Assembly (NCBI RefSeq): GCF_001522585.2
Contig: NZ_CP013372.1
Coordinates: 2,232,001-2,296,000 of the forward strand
Length of the DNA: 64,000 bases
Source of the DNA: Burkholderia sp. NRF60-BP8
Lineage (GTDB): Bacteria; Pseudomonadota; Gammaproteobacteria; Burkholderiales; Burkholderiaceae
Direction of reading: 5' to 3'
A program made the position numbers and the translations under genes. The number at the start of each line of letters is the position of its first letter. Within the stretch, counting starts at the first letter, position 1. A model generated the notes under the pieces. The model saw nothing but the letters and a program-made list of their open reading frames with translations. It had not been told where the DNA came from and made no database searches. This document shows, piece after piece, positions 1 through 10,157 of this stretch.

Positions 1-415
1 TTAATATTTTTTAAATACCCATATTAGCCAGTTAATCGATAAATCATAAATAACTCTGTCAATCTTTGTCACGAGAAGTATTCGCAAAAATCAGACTGGA
101 TAGAATGCTGGTGCGTTGTCACCGATCAGCTTTCTTCCAAAAAACAATCTGCTTCCGACGAAGCAAATTGAGCAGCTGACGTGACTCTGCGAGATCCGAG
201 CCTGTTCACGCCAATAGCGACCGAACGGGACCATTGAATCCAGCAAACGGGGAATCGGCACGGAAGATTTCCTGGCCGTATGCGTGGTCGCCCGAAATCA
301 CCTCGTACTCGACGAGGCAACTCCACTTATCCGGCATATTCGACTCGTTATTGGCGTGGGCAGGCTCGGCATACTAATCAGAGGCGCAGTGCCTCAACCA
401 GCGAAGGAGTTCCAG
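1..415. other. AT-rich leader upstream of the fimbrial operon
   Basis: No convincing gene. The first 120 bases are clearly richer in A and T than the genes that follow, as is common for horizontally acquired or H-NS-bound surface loci. A TAGAAT hexamer at 101-106 could be a -10 box, but no -35 element sits at good spacing. Reading frames here look like chance frames. The only strong signal is the Shine-Dalgarno GAAGGAGT at 402-409 ahead of the first fimbrial start. Confidence 0.5.
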
Positions 416-991
416 ATGAGCAAAAAAATCCTTGGACCGTTATCGGTGAGTGCGGTGGCATTGGCCATCGCCATGCCGGGCATTTCGCATGCGGCGGACG
501 GCACGGTCAATTTCAACGGCGAAGTCGTCTCGCAGACCTGCACGATCAATGGCAACAACACCGGCAAGAGCGACTTCACCGTCACGCTCAAATCGGTGCC
601 GACGTCGGCGCTCAAGAAGGATGGCGATACCGCCGAGCGTACGCCGTGGACCATTGCGCTGACCAATTGCACGCCCGCATCGGGCAACGTGACGGTCTAC
701 TTCGAACCCGGCCCGCAGGTCGACTTCAACACCGGTCGGCTCAAGAACAATACCGGCACGGCTACCAACGGCAAAGCGTATGCCACCAACGTCGAAGTGG
801 GCTTGCTGAACAGCGGGTTCCAGCCGATCACGTTGGGTAATGATCCTAGCACTCAGGGTGCCGACGTCGTGGCGATCGGCGCGGACGGGACGGCCACGCT
901 GAAGTTCTACGCACAGTATGTGGCAACGGGCGGAGCGGCAACGCCCGGCCCGGTGCAAGCCCAAGTCATGTACACGCTGAACTTCAGCTGA
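416..991 (+). CDS. Type 1 fimbrial shaft subunit
   Basis: Structural pilin of a chaperone-usher fimbria, 191 residues. A signal peptide runs to about residue 26 (ending in SHA). The mature part has the pilin cysteine pair (Cys42 and Cys85) and the closing alternating hydrophobic strand (VMYTLNF at the end) used for donor-strand exchange. ATG 416 is chosen because GAAGGAGT lies 6 bases upstream and a signal peptide starts at once; the upstream extension of the frame is non-coding in character. It is first in an operon with chaperone, usher, adhesin-like subunit and a second subunit. The protein at 5733-6284 is a clear paralogue (both share YFEPGP and the same cysteine spacing). Export is by Sec, then polymerisation at the cell surface. 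Confidence 0.9.
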   Translation: MSKKILGPLSVSAVALAIAMPGISHAADGTVNFNGEVVSQTCTINGNNTGKSDFTVTLKSVPTSALKKDGDTAERTPWTIALTNCTPASGNVTVYFEPGPQVDFNTGRLKNNTGTATNGKAYATNVEVGLLNSGFQPITLGNDPSTQGADVVAIGADGTATLKFYAQYVATGGAATPGPVQAQVMYTLNFS

Positions 992-1070
992 TCGAAACAC
1001 ATCGGCATGAACCCCGCCCCCTTGTCAGTGGGCCTTCGCATTCCTAATCATCAGAATCGGATTCTCAGAC

Positions 1071-1817
1071 ATGTTCCCATGGAAGACAGCAGCGCGTTCC
1101 GCCGTCGCGGTGTTGCTGACGTGCGTTTCGACGGCGTACGGCAGTGTCGTGATCATGGGCACACGGGTGATCTACCCCGCCGGAGAGCGCGAGGTCTCCA
1201 TCAAGCTCAGCAACGAAGGATCGTCGCCCGCACTGGTGCAGACGTGGCTCGATAAAGGCGATCCCAAAGCGCAACCTGGGGCCGTCCAGCTGCCGTTCAC
1301 GTTGATGCCGCCGCTGTTCCGCATGGAACCCAGGAAAGGTCAGACGCTCCGCCTCATTTACACCGGAGAGCCGCTGCCGCAGGACAAGGAGTCCGTCTTC
1401 TGGCTGAACGTACTCGAAGTTCCACCCAAGGCGCAGGTGTCGACGGAAAACGAGAACCTGATGCAATTGGCATTCCGCTACCGCATCAAGATATTTTTCA
1501 GGCCAAAGGCGCTGCCGGATAACCCCGACGCAGCCGCCACTCAGCTGACATGGACGCCCGTGCCGGAAGGCGGCGAAATGAAAGTGCGGGTCGACAATCC
1601 CTCTGCCTATCACGTGACGATCGTGAACATCGACGCCGGAATCGACGGCAAGTCGTATTCGGACAGCGTGGGCGGCATGGTCGACCCAGGAGGGAACACG
1701 ACGTTCCTCCTGAAGAAGTCCGCCGTCACGCCCGCCGCCGGGCCGTTCGAAGTCAAGTATCGCTATATCAACGACTACGGCGCGGAAATCAACGCGACAT
1801 TCCCAAAGAGCAAGTAG
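1071..1817 (+). CDS. Fimbrial periplasmic chaperone (PapD/FimC family)
   Basis: Periplasmic chaperone that caps pilin subunits by donor-strand complementation and delivers them to the usher. It is 248 residues with a signal peptide to about residue 24 (TAYG). Family marks are the early strand with TRVIYPAGEREVSI, the FRMEPRKGQTLRL segment holding conserved basic residues, the G1-like stretch ESVFWLNVLEVPPK, and FRYRIKIFFRP at the start of the second Ig-like domain. Length fits the family. It lies 79 bases after the first pilin and 75 before the usher, the classical subunit-chaperone-usher order. No strong Shine-Dalgarno is seen before ATG 1071, but the signal peptide supports this start. Confidence 0.9.
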   Translation: MFPWKTAARSAVAVLLTCVSTAYGSVVIMGTRVIYPAGEREVSIKLSNEGSSPALVQTWLDKGDPKAQPGAVQLPFTLMPPLFRMEPRKGQTLRLIYTGEPLPQDKESVFWLNVLEVPPKAQVSTENENLMQLAFRYRIKIFFRPKALPDNPDAAATQLTWTPVPEGGEMKVRVDNPSAYHVTIVNIDAGIDGKSYSDSVGGMVDPGGNTTFLLKKSAVTPAAGPFEVKYRYINDYGAEINATFPKSK

Positions 1818-1892
1818 CGACGCGCGTCGTGCCCTCCGTCGCTCGCTGCTCGAGCGACGACGCATGCGGCGCCCCAAGCCGCTCTCCCGATC

Positions 1893-4541
1893 ATGTTCGC
1901 GGGTCATTCAAGTTCTCCCATCATCATGTATTCGTATTCGCTCGACTCCGGAAGCAAACGCATCGTCACGAGACCGTTGGTGGCGTTGCTCACGCTATGC
2001 GCAGCCAGCGTGATGCAGCCGGTTCGTGCGAATGGCGACACGACGACGAAGGACGTCCAGTTCGACAGCCAGTTCCTGCTGGGGCCGGACGGACGCTCGA
2101 TCGACGTGAGCCGGTTCGAGAAAGGCAATCCGGTGGTCCCCGGTCAATATGTGGTCGACGTGATCGTGAACGGGAACTGGGTGGGCCGTCAGGCGGTGAA
2201 GTTCGGTGCTCGCAATGGCGCGAACGCCGCACTGTGCTTCGACCGCAAGCTCGGCGAGCGCATCGGCCTGAATTTCGACGTGCTGTCGCCGGAGAACCGC
2301 ACGCGATTCGCCTCCGCGAACGTCGACGAATGCCTGGACCTGAGATCCATGGTGGGCGACGCCAGCGTCGATTTCGACCCATCCGACCTGAGGCTGGATC
2401 TCACCGTTCCGCAAATCGCGGTGAAGCAGAACCCGCACGGCTACGTGAGTCCGGAGCTTTGGGATGCCGGCGTGCCGTCGGCGACACTGGCCTACAACTT
2501 CACGGGTTCGCGTTCGACAGGAGGCGAGTCGCCCGACTCCCAGGGCTACCTCGGACTGAACGCGGGAATCAACATCGGCAGCTGGCACGTCAGGCACAAC
2601 GGCTCGATGTCGTGGTCGACGGGGCGAACGCGCGAGTATCAAAGCATCGTCACGTACCTGCAGCACGACGTGCCGTCCCTGCGGAGCCAGGTGAAGATCG
2701 GCGACACGTATACCGACGGGCAGTTCTTCGACAGTTTCGGTGTGCGCGGCATTCAACTGGCCACCGACGATCAGATGCTGCCGGAATCGATGCGCGGCTA
2801 TGCGCCGATCATTCGCGGCGTCGCGAACTCCAATGCCCGTGTGACCGTCACGCAGAACGGCATCAAGCTTTACGAAACGATCGTGACGCCCGGTACGTTC
2901 GAGATCAAGGATCTCTATGCGACGGGATACGGCGGCAATCTGCTGGTGACGATCACCGAGGCGGACGGAAGCCAGCGAAGTTTCGCCGTGCCGTACGCGT
3001 CGGTCGTGCAGTTGCTGCGTCCGGGAATCTATCGCGTCACGGCCTCCGCGGGCGAGTTGCGCGACCAGCAAATCACATCGAAGGTGAAGGTGCTGCAGTC
3101 GACCGTCCAGCGCGGGTTCACCAATCTGCTGACGGGATATACGGGCGCGATTGTCGCGCAGAATTATTACTCGGCGCTCGTGGGCGTGGCCGTCAACACG
3201 GATTTCGGCGCGGTCGCCTTCGACGTCACCCATGCACACGCCGAGATCGGCCCGGCAAACAACAGCAGCGGACAAAGTTTCCGCGTGAGTTTCAGCAAGT
3301 CCGTGCCGGTCACTCAAACGCTCGTCAACGCATCCGCATCTCGATACTCGTCCAGCGGATTCTGGACGTTCCGCGACGCGATGCTTGCGCGACAGGCGAT
3401 CGAACGCGGCAACGACATACAGTGGGCCGGTCGGCCTCGTTCGCGGTTGCAGGTATCGCTGTCGCAATCGTTCGGACAACGCTGGGGGACCGTCTTCATG
3501 TCGGGCAACCGCGTGGATTATTGGGGGCGTGGCGGCAACGATACGTTCTACAACGCCGGCTATAGCAATTCGTTCCGCAGCATCGGCTACTCCGTGTCGG
3601 TATCGCGGCAGCGGGTGGGCACGACGTCGGCCATGAGCAACCAGATTTTCGCGAGCATTTCCGTGCCGCTCGGCGGTAACGGGCATACGTCGACCCTCAC
3701 CACGACCTTCACGCGCGACGATGACGCGGGCTCGACGCTGCAGGCCATGTACAACGGCAGCGCGGGCGACTACAACGAGTTCAGCTACGGGCTGACCGCG
3801 ACGCGCGCCCGCCCCGGATCGAGCGCCGACGCGAATGCGCAATATGCGAGCCCGTACACGACGATCGGCGGCAGCATCAGCCGCGGCAACGGGTATAGCC
3901 GGGCAACGGCGACCCTGTCCGGCGCCGTGGTGGCGCACCCGGGCGGTGTGACGCTGGCGCCGAGCATGGGCGACACCGTAGGCGTGGTCGACGCGCCGGA
4001 TGCCGCCGGCGCGCGCGTCGAGAATGCGCCCGGCGTGGCGGTCGACGGGCACGGATACGCAATCGTGCCTTTCCTCACGCCGTACAGCCTGAATACCGTT
4101 TCACTCGATCCACGCGGCTTGCCGCTGGACGTCCAGCTGGATACGACCGCTCAACAGATCGCGCCGAGAGCGAACTCGGTCGTGATGCTGCACTTCAAGA
4201 CGGTGAGCGGCCGCACGGCGTTGGTCACGGTCCACCTGCCGAATGGGAAGTCGCCGCCGTTCGGTGCGGCGGTACAGGACGAAAAAGGCAGCGACATCGG
4301 AATCATCGGCCAAGGCGGAAAGTTCTTCTTGCAAGGTGCGACCGACAACGGCCGGCTCACCGTGAAGTGGGGCAACGCGCCGGACGAGACATGCGAATTT
4401 TCCTACAGCCTGCCGCCGCGAGACCGCAAGCAGTTGGTCTACACGTCGCTCGACTCGATTTGCACGGCGAAAGCATCCAGGACGGAACACGTGACCGAGG
4501 CGGCGCATATCGTCGGTTCACCCGACGCTTCCAACAAATAG
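1893..4541 (+). CDS. Fimbrial outer-membrane usher (FimD/PapC family)
   Basis: Outer-membrane assembly platform: it binds chaperone-subunit complexes and secretes the growing pilus through a plugged 24-strand pore. It is 882 residues, a typical length. The N-terminal domain begins after a signal peptide ending near VRA. Long alternating beta-strands fill the middle, and the conserved plug region is visible around MRGYAPIIRGVANSNARV. The C-terminal domain carries the usual cysteine pair (DETCEF and DSICTA). ATG 1926 (MYSYSLDSG) is an equally plausible start because 1893 only adds residues before the signal peptide. Downstream is the tip-like subunit. Confidence 0.92.
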   Translation: MFAGHSSSPIIMYSYSLDSGSKRIVTRPLVALLTLCAASVMQPVRANGDTTTKDVQFDSQFLLGPDGRSIDVSRFEKGNPVVPGQYVVDVIVNGNWVGRQAVKFGARNGANAALCFDRKLGERIGLNFDVLSPENRTRFASANVDECLDLRSMVGDASVDFDPSDLRLDLTVPQIAVKQNPHGYVSPELWDAGVPSATLAYNFTGSRSTGGESPDSQGYLGLNAGINIGSWHVRHNGSMSWSTGRTREYQSIVTYLQHDVPSLRSQVKIGDTYTDGQFFDSFGVRGIQLATDDQMLPESMRGYAPIIRGVANSNARVTVTQNGIKLYETIVTPGTFEIKDLYATGYGGNLLVTITEADGSQRSFAVPYASVVQLLRPGIYRVTASAGELRDQQITSKVKVLQSTVQRGFTNLLTGYTGAIVAQNYYSALVGVAVNTDFGAVAFDVTHAHAEIGPANNSSGQSFRVSFSKSVPVTQTLVNASASRYSSSGFWTFRDAMLARQAIERGNDIQWAGRPRSRLQVSLSQSFGQRWGTVFMSGNRVDYWGRGGNDTFYNAGYSNSFRSIGYSVSVSRQRVGTTSAMSNQIFASISVPLGGNGHTSTLTTTFTRDDDAGSTLQAMYNGSAGDYNEFSYGLTATRARPGSSADANAQYASPYTTIGGSISRGNGYSRATATLSGAVVAHPGGVTLAPSMGDTVGVVDAPDAAGARVENAPGVAVDGHGYAIVPFLTPYSLNTVSLDPRGLPLDVQLDTTAQQIAPRANSVVMLHFKTVSGRTALVTVHLPNGKSPPFGAAVQDEKGSDIGIIGQGGKFFLQGATDNGRLTVKWGNAPDETCEFSYSLPPRDRKQLVYTSLDSICTAKASRTEHVTEAAHIVGSPDASNK

Positions 4542-4626
4542 CACGTTACGCAACGTGCGCGTCCAGTCACGAAGAACACACCAGAGACCGAAATATATTT
4601 CATGAACACGGATGGCGAGGTAAGCA

Positions 4627-5676
4627 ATGAAGCGTTTGATCAATTATTTTTGTTTGATACCTCTGGTAGCGGTACTGTGGTCGCCATCCATCGCAAACGC
4701 AGCATTCTGCTGGGGTCTGCCCGGATTCAGTACGAATGTAATAAATTTCCCGGGGAAGACGATCAACCCGGATCGTAACGCCACTGTCGGCACCGTTCTC
4801 GACACGATCACGGTCTTTCTTCCGACGAGATGGTCGAACGTCGTTCAATGCAGTGCACCTCAAGTACCGATGACCGTCAACCACAGCGGAAATCTCACGA
4901 GCCTTGGCAACTATATTTATCAGACAAATGCCCCCGGAATCGGCATCAGAATCAAAACAGTCGTCGACGGCCCGGCATGGGCAAATGGAAATTCCCGTGG
5001 GCAAACGTATTACGAGGATTTGGATAAAGGCGCCACGCTAACGTCTGATCCGTGGAATTTTCTTGGACCATTTACATGGATCGCCTACGGTGGAACATTC
5101 ACGCTGGAAATTATCAAAACGGGCGAAATTCAGCCTGGAACAGTTTTCAGTGCTCAAATTGGAGAGGTTGCTGCCGGCGGGGTCGTATTCAGGCGATTCA
5201 ATCTTTCCGGCAACATCGTCGTTCAATATGCGTCGTGCAAAGTCATGTCATCGTCGATTCGAGTACCGTTGGGCAGCGTGCCGCAGCGGAAATTCAAAGG
5301 CCCCGGCACGACGAGCGATCCGGTGAATTTCTCGATTCCCATCGATTGCACCGGCGTCACGCGCAATGTCTACATGACGTTTACCGACAACGCGAATCCC
5401 GCCAACACCGGCAACACCCTGCCGCTCACCCGCGATTCGACCGCGCGCGGCATCGGAATCCAGATCCTGCCCGACAGCGCAACCGGGATCTCCTCCCCGA
5501 TCGCATTCGGCCCGGAATCCGGCGCGATCAATCAGCAACTCGTCGCAAGTCTTGGGCGCCAATCGGATATCGGACGGGTCGACGTCAAATTGCGCGCACG
5601 CTACGTTCAGACCGAAGCTAGGGTCGTTCCGGGGACCGCGAACGGAATCTTGACTTATACGTTGTCCTATCAATGA
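4627..5676 (+). CDS. Fimbrial tip adhesin-like protein (two domains)
   Basis: A 349-residue secreted protein, about twice a pilin, as expected for a tip adhesin with an N-terminal lectin-like domain and a C-terminal pilin domain. The signal peptide ends about residue 25 (ANA). The C-terminal half (after about residue 195) is pilin-like: a cysteine in QYASCKVM, a second in IPIDCTGV, and the closing strand GILTYTLSY. The N-terminal half has cysteines (AFCWGL, VVQCSAP) but no domain I can name. Its 5' half is visibly more AT-rich than the usher gene, consistent with rapid turnover of the binding domain. Its stop overlaps a possible ATGA start of the next gene at 5673. The receptor cannot be predicted from sequence. 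Confidence 0.8.
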   Translation: MKRLINYFCLIPLVAVLWSPSIANAAFCWGLPGFSTNVINFPGKTINPDRNATVGTVLDTITVFLPTRWSNVVQCSAPQVPMTVNHSGNLTSLGNYIYQTNAPGIGIRIKTVVDGPAWANGNSRGQTYYEDLDKGATLTSDPWNFLGPFTWIAYGGTFTLEIIKTGEIQPGTVFSAQIGEVAAGGVVFRRFNLSGNIVVQYASCKVMSSSIRVPLGSVPQRKFKGPGTTSDPVNFSIPIDCTGVTRNVYMTFTDNANPANTGNTLPLTRDSTARGIGIQILPDSATGISSPIAFGPESGAINQQLVASLGRQSDIGRVDVKLRARYVQTEARVVPGTANGILTYTLSYQ

Positions 5677-5732
5677 TCATGAACATCCGTCGCTGCCGCA
5701 GAGTCATTCGATTTCATATGGGGAGAATATCG

Positions 5733-6284
5733 ATGCGTCGCTTGCTGTTCGTCGTGCCGTTCGCGGTCGCCATCCCCACCGCTTTCCACTTGCTGCCCGC
5801 AGCGCGCGCGGAAGATGGACTGGTGAACTTTCAAGGGCAGGTTGAAGGAGCGACTTGCAAGATCAATGGCGCGGAAGCCGAAAATTCCTCCTTCGACGTC
5901 AAGGTGGGGACGCTCCCGGTTGCATCATTTCGCTATGTCGGCGATCCGCCCACCATGACGCGCCCGTACAAGATCACGTTGAGCGATTGCACGCCGCCGT
6001 CCGGACGCGTATCGGTCTATTTCGAACCGGGTCCGACCGTCGATCAGAACACGGGTCAGCTCATCAACATGGGAACGGCGAAGAATGTCCAGCTGTCGAT
6101 CATGAACAGCGATTTCTCGAAGATCAATCTTGCAGGCGCCCGCGGTGCGCAAAACTCGCAGTCGTTCAACATCGTGGACGGCTCCGCTACCCTCGTATAC
6201 TTTGCCGGATATGTTGCTACGTCGCTTCCGGTAGTTGCGGGGACCTTCAATACCTCGGTGACATATATCCTGAATTTTGAGTGA
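5733..6284 (+). CDS. Second fimbrial subunit
   Basis: Pilin-family subunit, 183 residues from ATG 5733, with signal peptide to about residue 25 (ARA). It closely parallels the first subunit at 416-991: both have a cysteine after a short strand (GATCKING here), then LSDCTPPSG and VSVYFEPGP, and end with a strand motif YILNFE. An in-frame ATG at 5673 overlaps the stop of the previous gene and would give a longer protein, but GGGGAGAAT at 5720-5728 and the signal peptide favour 5733. Being at the far end of the operon it may be a minor or alternative shaft subunit. Confidence 0.88.
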   Translation: MRRLLFVVPFAVAIPTAFHLLPAARAEDGLVNFQGQVEGATCKINGAEAENSSFDVKVGTLPVASFRYVGDPPTMTRPYKITLSDCTPPSGRVSVYFEPGPTVDQNTGQLINMGTAKNVQLSIMNSDFSKINLAGARGAQNSQSFNIVDGSATLVYFAGYVATSLPVVAGTFNTSVTYILNFE

Positions 6285-6390
6285 TTCCCTTCCCGCGCTG
6301 CCGGAGCGGCGATCGTCAGGTTCGTCCCAGGAAGAGCAGAGGCGGACGCAGCCGTCTCGTCAGATCCGGATAACCGCGCCCGCCCGCAAC

Positions 6391-6657
6391 ATGAGCGTCG
6401 TGCCGCCTCGTACCGCCTCTGCGGAAATCGTCTCGATCTGGCGGGTCGTGACGCCCACCATCGCCTATACGATCGAGGCACGCTCGGATCGGACCTGGCT
6501 ACCGTACTCGATCGACTCGTACCGGCGTCATCATTCGTGGACGATGTGTCCGCTCACGCCGCAGCCGGCCACGGACGACGTGAAAACGGCGATCCTGGCA
6601 TGGGCCAATACGCTCGACGAAGCATATAAGCTGTACTGCATATGGCGCGCGAATTGA
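6391..6657 (+). CDS. Possible small protein after the fimbrial operon, unknown
   Basis: An 88-residue frame from ATG 6391 (a TTG at 6277 would add 38 residues and overlap the pilin stop). The C-terminal half reads like real protein, with an amphipathic helix around DDVKTAILAWANTLDEAYKLY, but no signal peptide, motif or family is recognised and no clear ribosome binding site is present. It may be a conserved small protein or a chance frame. Confidence 0.35.
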   Translation: MSVVPPRTASAEIVSIWRVVTPTIAYTIEARSDRTWLPYSIDSYRRHHSWTMCPLTPQPATDDVKTAILAWANTLDEAYKLYCIWRAN

Positions 6658-6960
6658 CGTTTGTCGAATACGGCGTTGTTCCGATGTAGCCCGTCCATCG
6701 AGCCAGCAACGCCCCACCAGCCAACCTTCCTTCTCGCGAGCCGCCAGCAGCGGAGTGTTCGCTCAATGCGCGGCGCCTCATTTCGATTCGATGTATCGTG
6801 ATTGCTCTGTTATGCGAAACATCTGACGTGCTGCGATTCCGGTAAAGCGCATCCCGCAGCGGCAATGCCGATCCAGCCGTGGCTTGGCAATTCCGCTTTG
6901 ACCACGCCACGGTCGCCGCCAGCTGTGGGAAATGGATATGAATCGCCTTTCCGACGTGCG
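6658..6960. other. Intergenic region between fimbrial operon and SDR gene
   Basis: About 300 bases between convergent genes. I see no gene and no strong hairpin with a T-run; the region must contain the transcription ends of both sides. Confidence 0.4.
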
Positions 6961-7785
6961 CTACTTCGTCGTATAACCACCGTTGATCAGAATCGTCTGA
7001 CCGGTAATCCACCAGCCGTCGGTCACGAGATGACGGATGAACGGCACGACATCCTCGATGTCGGTGAGGCCCGTCCTGCTGAACGGCGACAGCGCGGCGG
7101 CAGTCTTGTGATAGGCGACCGCGTCGGCCCCTTCGGCCGGATAGAAGAATGGTGTGTCCATCGGGCCCGGCCCGACCGCCGTCACGGAGATGCCGCGCGC
7201 GCCGAACTCCTTCGCCGCCGCACGCGTGAAGTGCTCGACTGGCGCCTTGGTTCCCGCGTAGGCCGCGTAGAACGGCGTGAACGCGCCGAGCAGAGAAGTG
7301 ACCAGCGTGACGATCTTGCCATTGTCGTTGACGTGTCTGCCCGCCTCGCGCAGGAAAAAGAACGCGGACTTCGAGTTCACTGCGGCCATTTCGTCATACT
7401 CGGCCTCGCTGATCTCCGTGAACGGCTTTTTCAACACCTTGCCGACCGTATTGATCGCGACGTCCGGACGCCCGAACGTCGCGATCGTGTCCAGAAACAG
7501 CGCTTCCATCGCACCCGCGCTCGTCAGATTCGCGTGGAAAGCGGCTGCTTCGCACCCTGCCGCCTCGATAGCCGCGACCGTCGCGTCGGCTTCCGCCTTC
7601 GAACTCGCGCTGTTGTAGTGAATCGCTATCGCCTTCGCGCCATGGCTCGCCAGGTCTCGCGCGATCAGACCGCCGAGATTCTTTGCGCCGCCTGCGATCA
7701 GGACGACCTTGCCCTTGATGTCGTGATTGCCCACCGCTCCTCCGATATGAATGACCTTTCCGACCATCGAACCGAGCATCGACAT
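6961..7785 (-). CDS. Short-chain dehydrogenase/reductase
   Basis: NAD(P)-dependent oxidoreductase of the SDR superfamily, 274 residues from the ATG at 7785 (an ATG at 7767 is also possible; TTG 7842 only adds non-conserved residues). The Rossmann start is KVVLIAGGAKNLGG, a variant of TGxxxGIG in which the glycine-rich loop reads AGGAKNLGG. The active site has the serine in VTSLLG and the YAGTK tetrad motif. The C-terminal end WWITGQTILINGGY is the standard SDR closing strand. A GGAGG at 7799-7804 (minus sense) lies a little far upstream. It lies just downstream of, and in the same direction as, the sensor kinase gene, so it may be co-transcribed. Substrate unknown. Confidence 0.85.
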   Translation of the reverse strand: MSMLGSMVGKVIHIGGAVGNHDIKGKVVLIAGGAKNLGGLIARDLASHGAKAIAIHYNSASSKAEADATVAAIEAAGCEAAAFHANLTSAGAMEALFLDTIATFGRPDVAINTVGKVLKKPFTEISEAEYDEMAAVNSKSAFFFLREAGRHVNDNGKIVTLVTSLLGAFTPFYAAYAGTKAPVEHFTRAAAKEFGARGISVTAVGPGPMDTPFFYPAEGADAVAYHKTAAALSPFSRTGLTDIEDVVPFIRHLVTDGWWITGQTILINGGYTTK

Positions 7786-7857
7786 TAGTGCAAAAATCGC
7801 CTCCGCGTGGCGGTGCCAACCAAATTTAACAGTCGCGAACACGCGAACTTAATAGCT

Positions 7858-9249
7858 TCAATTCGGCGTCGGGAATGTGAGCGTGAAGACGGTCTCTCCG
7901 TCGGCGCTGACGACACCGACCGTGCCACGATGCAGTTCCATGATCGATTTGACGATGGCCAGACCGAGACCGGAATTCTTCGACGAGCCGTAGCGCGACG
8001 GATCGGCTCGATAGAAGCGCTCGAACAGGCGGGCCGCATGTTCGGCCGGTATATCCTCTCCCTCGTTTCGGACACCGATCGACGTCGATCCTCCCTGCCG
8101 GGCAATGGCGATACGAACGATCGTACCGGGCCGCGCGTGCTCGACCGCATTCGACAGCAAGTTCGCGACCGCACGCTGGAACAACATTTCATCCGCGACG
8201 ACGGTACCGGCGCCATCGAAAGCGATCCGGATATTCCGGTCGCTCGCGATCTCGTTGTAGTACATGACGATCTTCGCGAGCGCCTCGCCGACATCGAAGC
8301 GTTCGAGCGTGACATGCTGCGTCGCATGATCGGAGCGCGCGAGAAACAGCATGTTGTCGAGCATTCTCTTGAGCCGTTTGCACTCCTCCAGATTGGATTC
8401 GATCAGCGTTTCGTATTCGGCACGTTCCCGTTCGCGTGACAAAATCACTTGCGATGCGCCGATGATGTTCGCGAGCGGCGTGCGCATGTCATGCGCGACA
8501 TCCGACGAGAAACGCGACAATTGATCGAATGCAAGCTGCAGGCGATCCAGCATTCGGTTGATCGATCGGGTAATTTCGGCGAGCTCCTCCGGGGCATGGT
8601 CCATGCTCAGCCGTTCGTCGAGTCGGCTCGCCTCGATGCGCGTCGCGTGCCGGCCGATTTCGCGGACCGGATGCAGCCCGCTGCGCATGATCGCATAACC
8701 GAGCGCGGCGATCGACAGCGCACCGACTGCGGCCGCAACCACGACATGGATCAAATAGGCATGCATGAGTGAGGTCCGGTCGCCCGCGCTTCGCACGATC
8801 GCGACCGTCACGGTATTGCCGTCCGCCAGCAGCACCGGGCCATGCATGCATTCGGCCGGACCGATGCCGGGCGGCGCACACGCGTACGCCCGGTTGGGTT
8901 CATGCTCGCTGGCGATGCGCGCGTCCAGCGCGACGCCCGCCGCCTCCGAATGCTGGATGACCGACTCGCCGTTGACGCCGAACACGGCGACGAACAAGCC
9001 CGAATGCGCCTGCAACGCTTCGTGAAACAACGGCCCAGCCTGCCGGACGCCATCGAGCGTCCGGGACTCGTGCAAGATTTGTCCGATCTGCTTCAGTTTG
9101 TCGGAAATCTCGCCGTCGTCGCGTTGTCGGAGCTGCGTGGACAGCGCCTGGTACAGAAACGTGCCGATCAGGAATAGCACGACGACGCCAGCCAGCGCGA
9201 ACGCCATGGTCAGCCGACCGAGCAGCGAATAGGACTGCGAGCGCGTCAT
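7858..9249 (-). CDS. Heavy-metal-type sensor histidine kinase
   Basis: Inner-membrane sensor of a two-component system, 463 residues. TM1 covers about residues 11-35, a periplasmic sensor about 36-165, TM2 about 166-188, then HAMP, the dimerisation domain with phospho-acceptor His253 ([11 protein letters not shown]), an N box ([10 protein letters not shown]) and a G box (SGLGLAIV). Layout and sequence resemble the CusS/CopS/IrlS group that senses copper, cadmium or zinc. The start at 9249 overlaps the response regulator stop by four bases (ATGA), showing translational coupling. The multicopper oxidase remnant just beyond the regulator supports copper as the original signal, but the ligand is inferred. 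Confidence 0.92.
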   Translation of the reverse strand: MTRSQSYSLLGRLTMAFALAGVVVLFLIGTFLYQALSTQLRQRDDGEISDKLKQIGQILHESRTLDGVRQAGPLFHEALQAHSGLFVAVFGVNGESVIQHSEAAGVALDARIASEHEPNRAYACAPPGIGPAECMHGPVLLADGNTVTVAIVRSAGDRTSLMHAYLIHVVVAAAVGALSIAALGYAIMRSGLHPVREIGRHATRIEASRLDERLSMDHAPEELAEITRSINRMLDRLQLAFDQLSRFSSDVAHDMRTPLANIIGASQVILSRERERAEYETLIESNLEECKRLKRMLDNMLFLARSDHATQHVTLERFDVGEALAKIVMYYNEIASDRNIRIAFDGAGTVVADEMLFQRAVANLLSNAVEHARPGTIVRIAIARQGGSTSIGVRNEGEDIPAEHAARLFERFYRADPSRYGSSKNSGLGLAIVKSIMELHRGTVGVVSADGETVFTLTFPTPN

Positions 9250-9917
9250 GAGGAGCGATCTTCCAGCACGTAGCCCATGCCACGCACCGTGTGCAGCAGC
9301 TTCGGGTCCTGATCGTCGATCTTCAGACGCAGCCGGCGGATCGCGACGTCGACGACGTTCGTGTCGCTGTCGAAATTCATGTCCCATACCTGCGACGTGA
9401 TGAACGCGCGCGTCAGGATCTCGCCCGCGCGTTCGACCAGCAACTGCAACAGCGCAAATTCCTGTGCGGTCAATTCGATGCGTGCGCCGCCACGCGTTAC
9501 ACGTCGCTTGATGATGTCGACCTCGAGATTCGAGATCTTCAACACGGTGCGATTGTCCCGGCGCGTCCGGCGCAATAGCGAACGAATGCGCGCGAGCAGT
9601 TCGGCGTAGTCGAAAGGCTTCGGCAGGTAATCGTCCGCGCCGAGCTCGAGCCCCTCCACCTTGTCGGTGATCGTGTCGCGCGCGGTGAGCAGCAGCACTG
9701 GCGTGTGTTTCTGTTTCCGCAATCGGCGCAACACTTCGAAACCGTCGACGACGGGCAACATCACGTCGAGGATCACCAGATCGAAATCCTCGCTCAATGC
9801 CATGAACAGTCCGTCCTCGCCGTTGCTCGCCGTGGCGACGCCGTAGCTCGCCTCCGTCAGGCCCTTGTGCAAGTACGACCGCATTTTTTCTTCGTCTTCG
9901 ACAATCAGGATGCGCAT
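9246..9917 (-). CDS. Heavy-metal-type OmpR-family response regulator
   Basis: Transcription factor partner of the adjacent kinase, 223 residues. The receiver domain starts [10 protein letters not shown] with acidic residues for Mg2+, phospho-acceptor Asp51 (VILDVMLP), the conserved Thr/Lys switch positions (LLLTARD, LPKPFDY), followed by a winged-helix domain ending [11 protein letters not shown]. The pattern is that of CusR/CopR/IrlR. The 240 bases upstream separate it from the divergent multicopper oxidase remnant and hold an ATGA-N8-TCAT dyad at 10021-10036 that could be part of a binding site, but it is short. Confidence 0.93.
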   Translation of the reverse strand: MRILIVEDEEKMRSYLHKGLTEASYGVATASNGEDGLFMALSEDFDLVILDVMLPVVDGFEVLRRLRKQKHTPVLLLTARDTITDKVEGLELGADDYLPKPFDYAELLARIRSLLRRTRRDNRTVLKISNLEVDIIKRRVTRGGARIELTAQEFALLQLLVERAGEILTRAFITSQVWDMNFDSDTNVVDVAIRRLRLKIDDQDPKLLHTVRGMGYVLEDRSS

Positions 9918-10157
9918 GGTCTCGAGGCGGGCCCGGGTGGGGTTGACCGATATTTATGCGGCGCGGGCGCTGCACATCGAAAAGATAGCGCCAAAGACGG
10001 CAATTTTCCAGACAACGAACATGAACGGATTGTCATCTGGCAGCAATTTAGCTGATGTCGCTTCGTCGCTAATCTCGTCCCAAGCTCGACGGGCGGCGTT
10101 CTCGGGAAATCAGCCGTCGGTGATCGCGCGCCAGGACAACCGGACTTCATTCAGGTC

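Noticed and set aside
7858..9975. A 705-residue minus-strand frame extending the sensor kinase upstream
   Set aside because: The extension overlaps the response regulator in another frame. The kinase begins at 9249 with a transmembrane segment.
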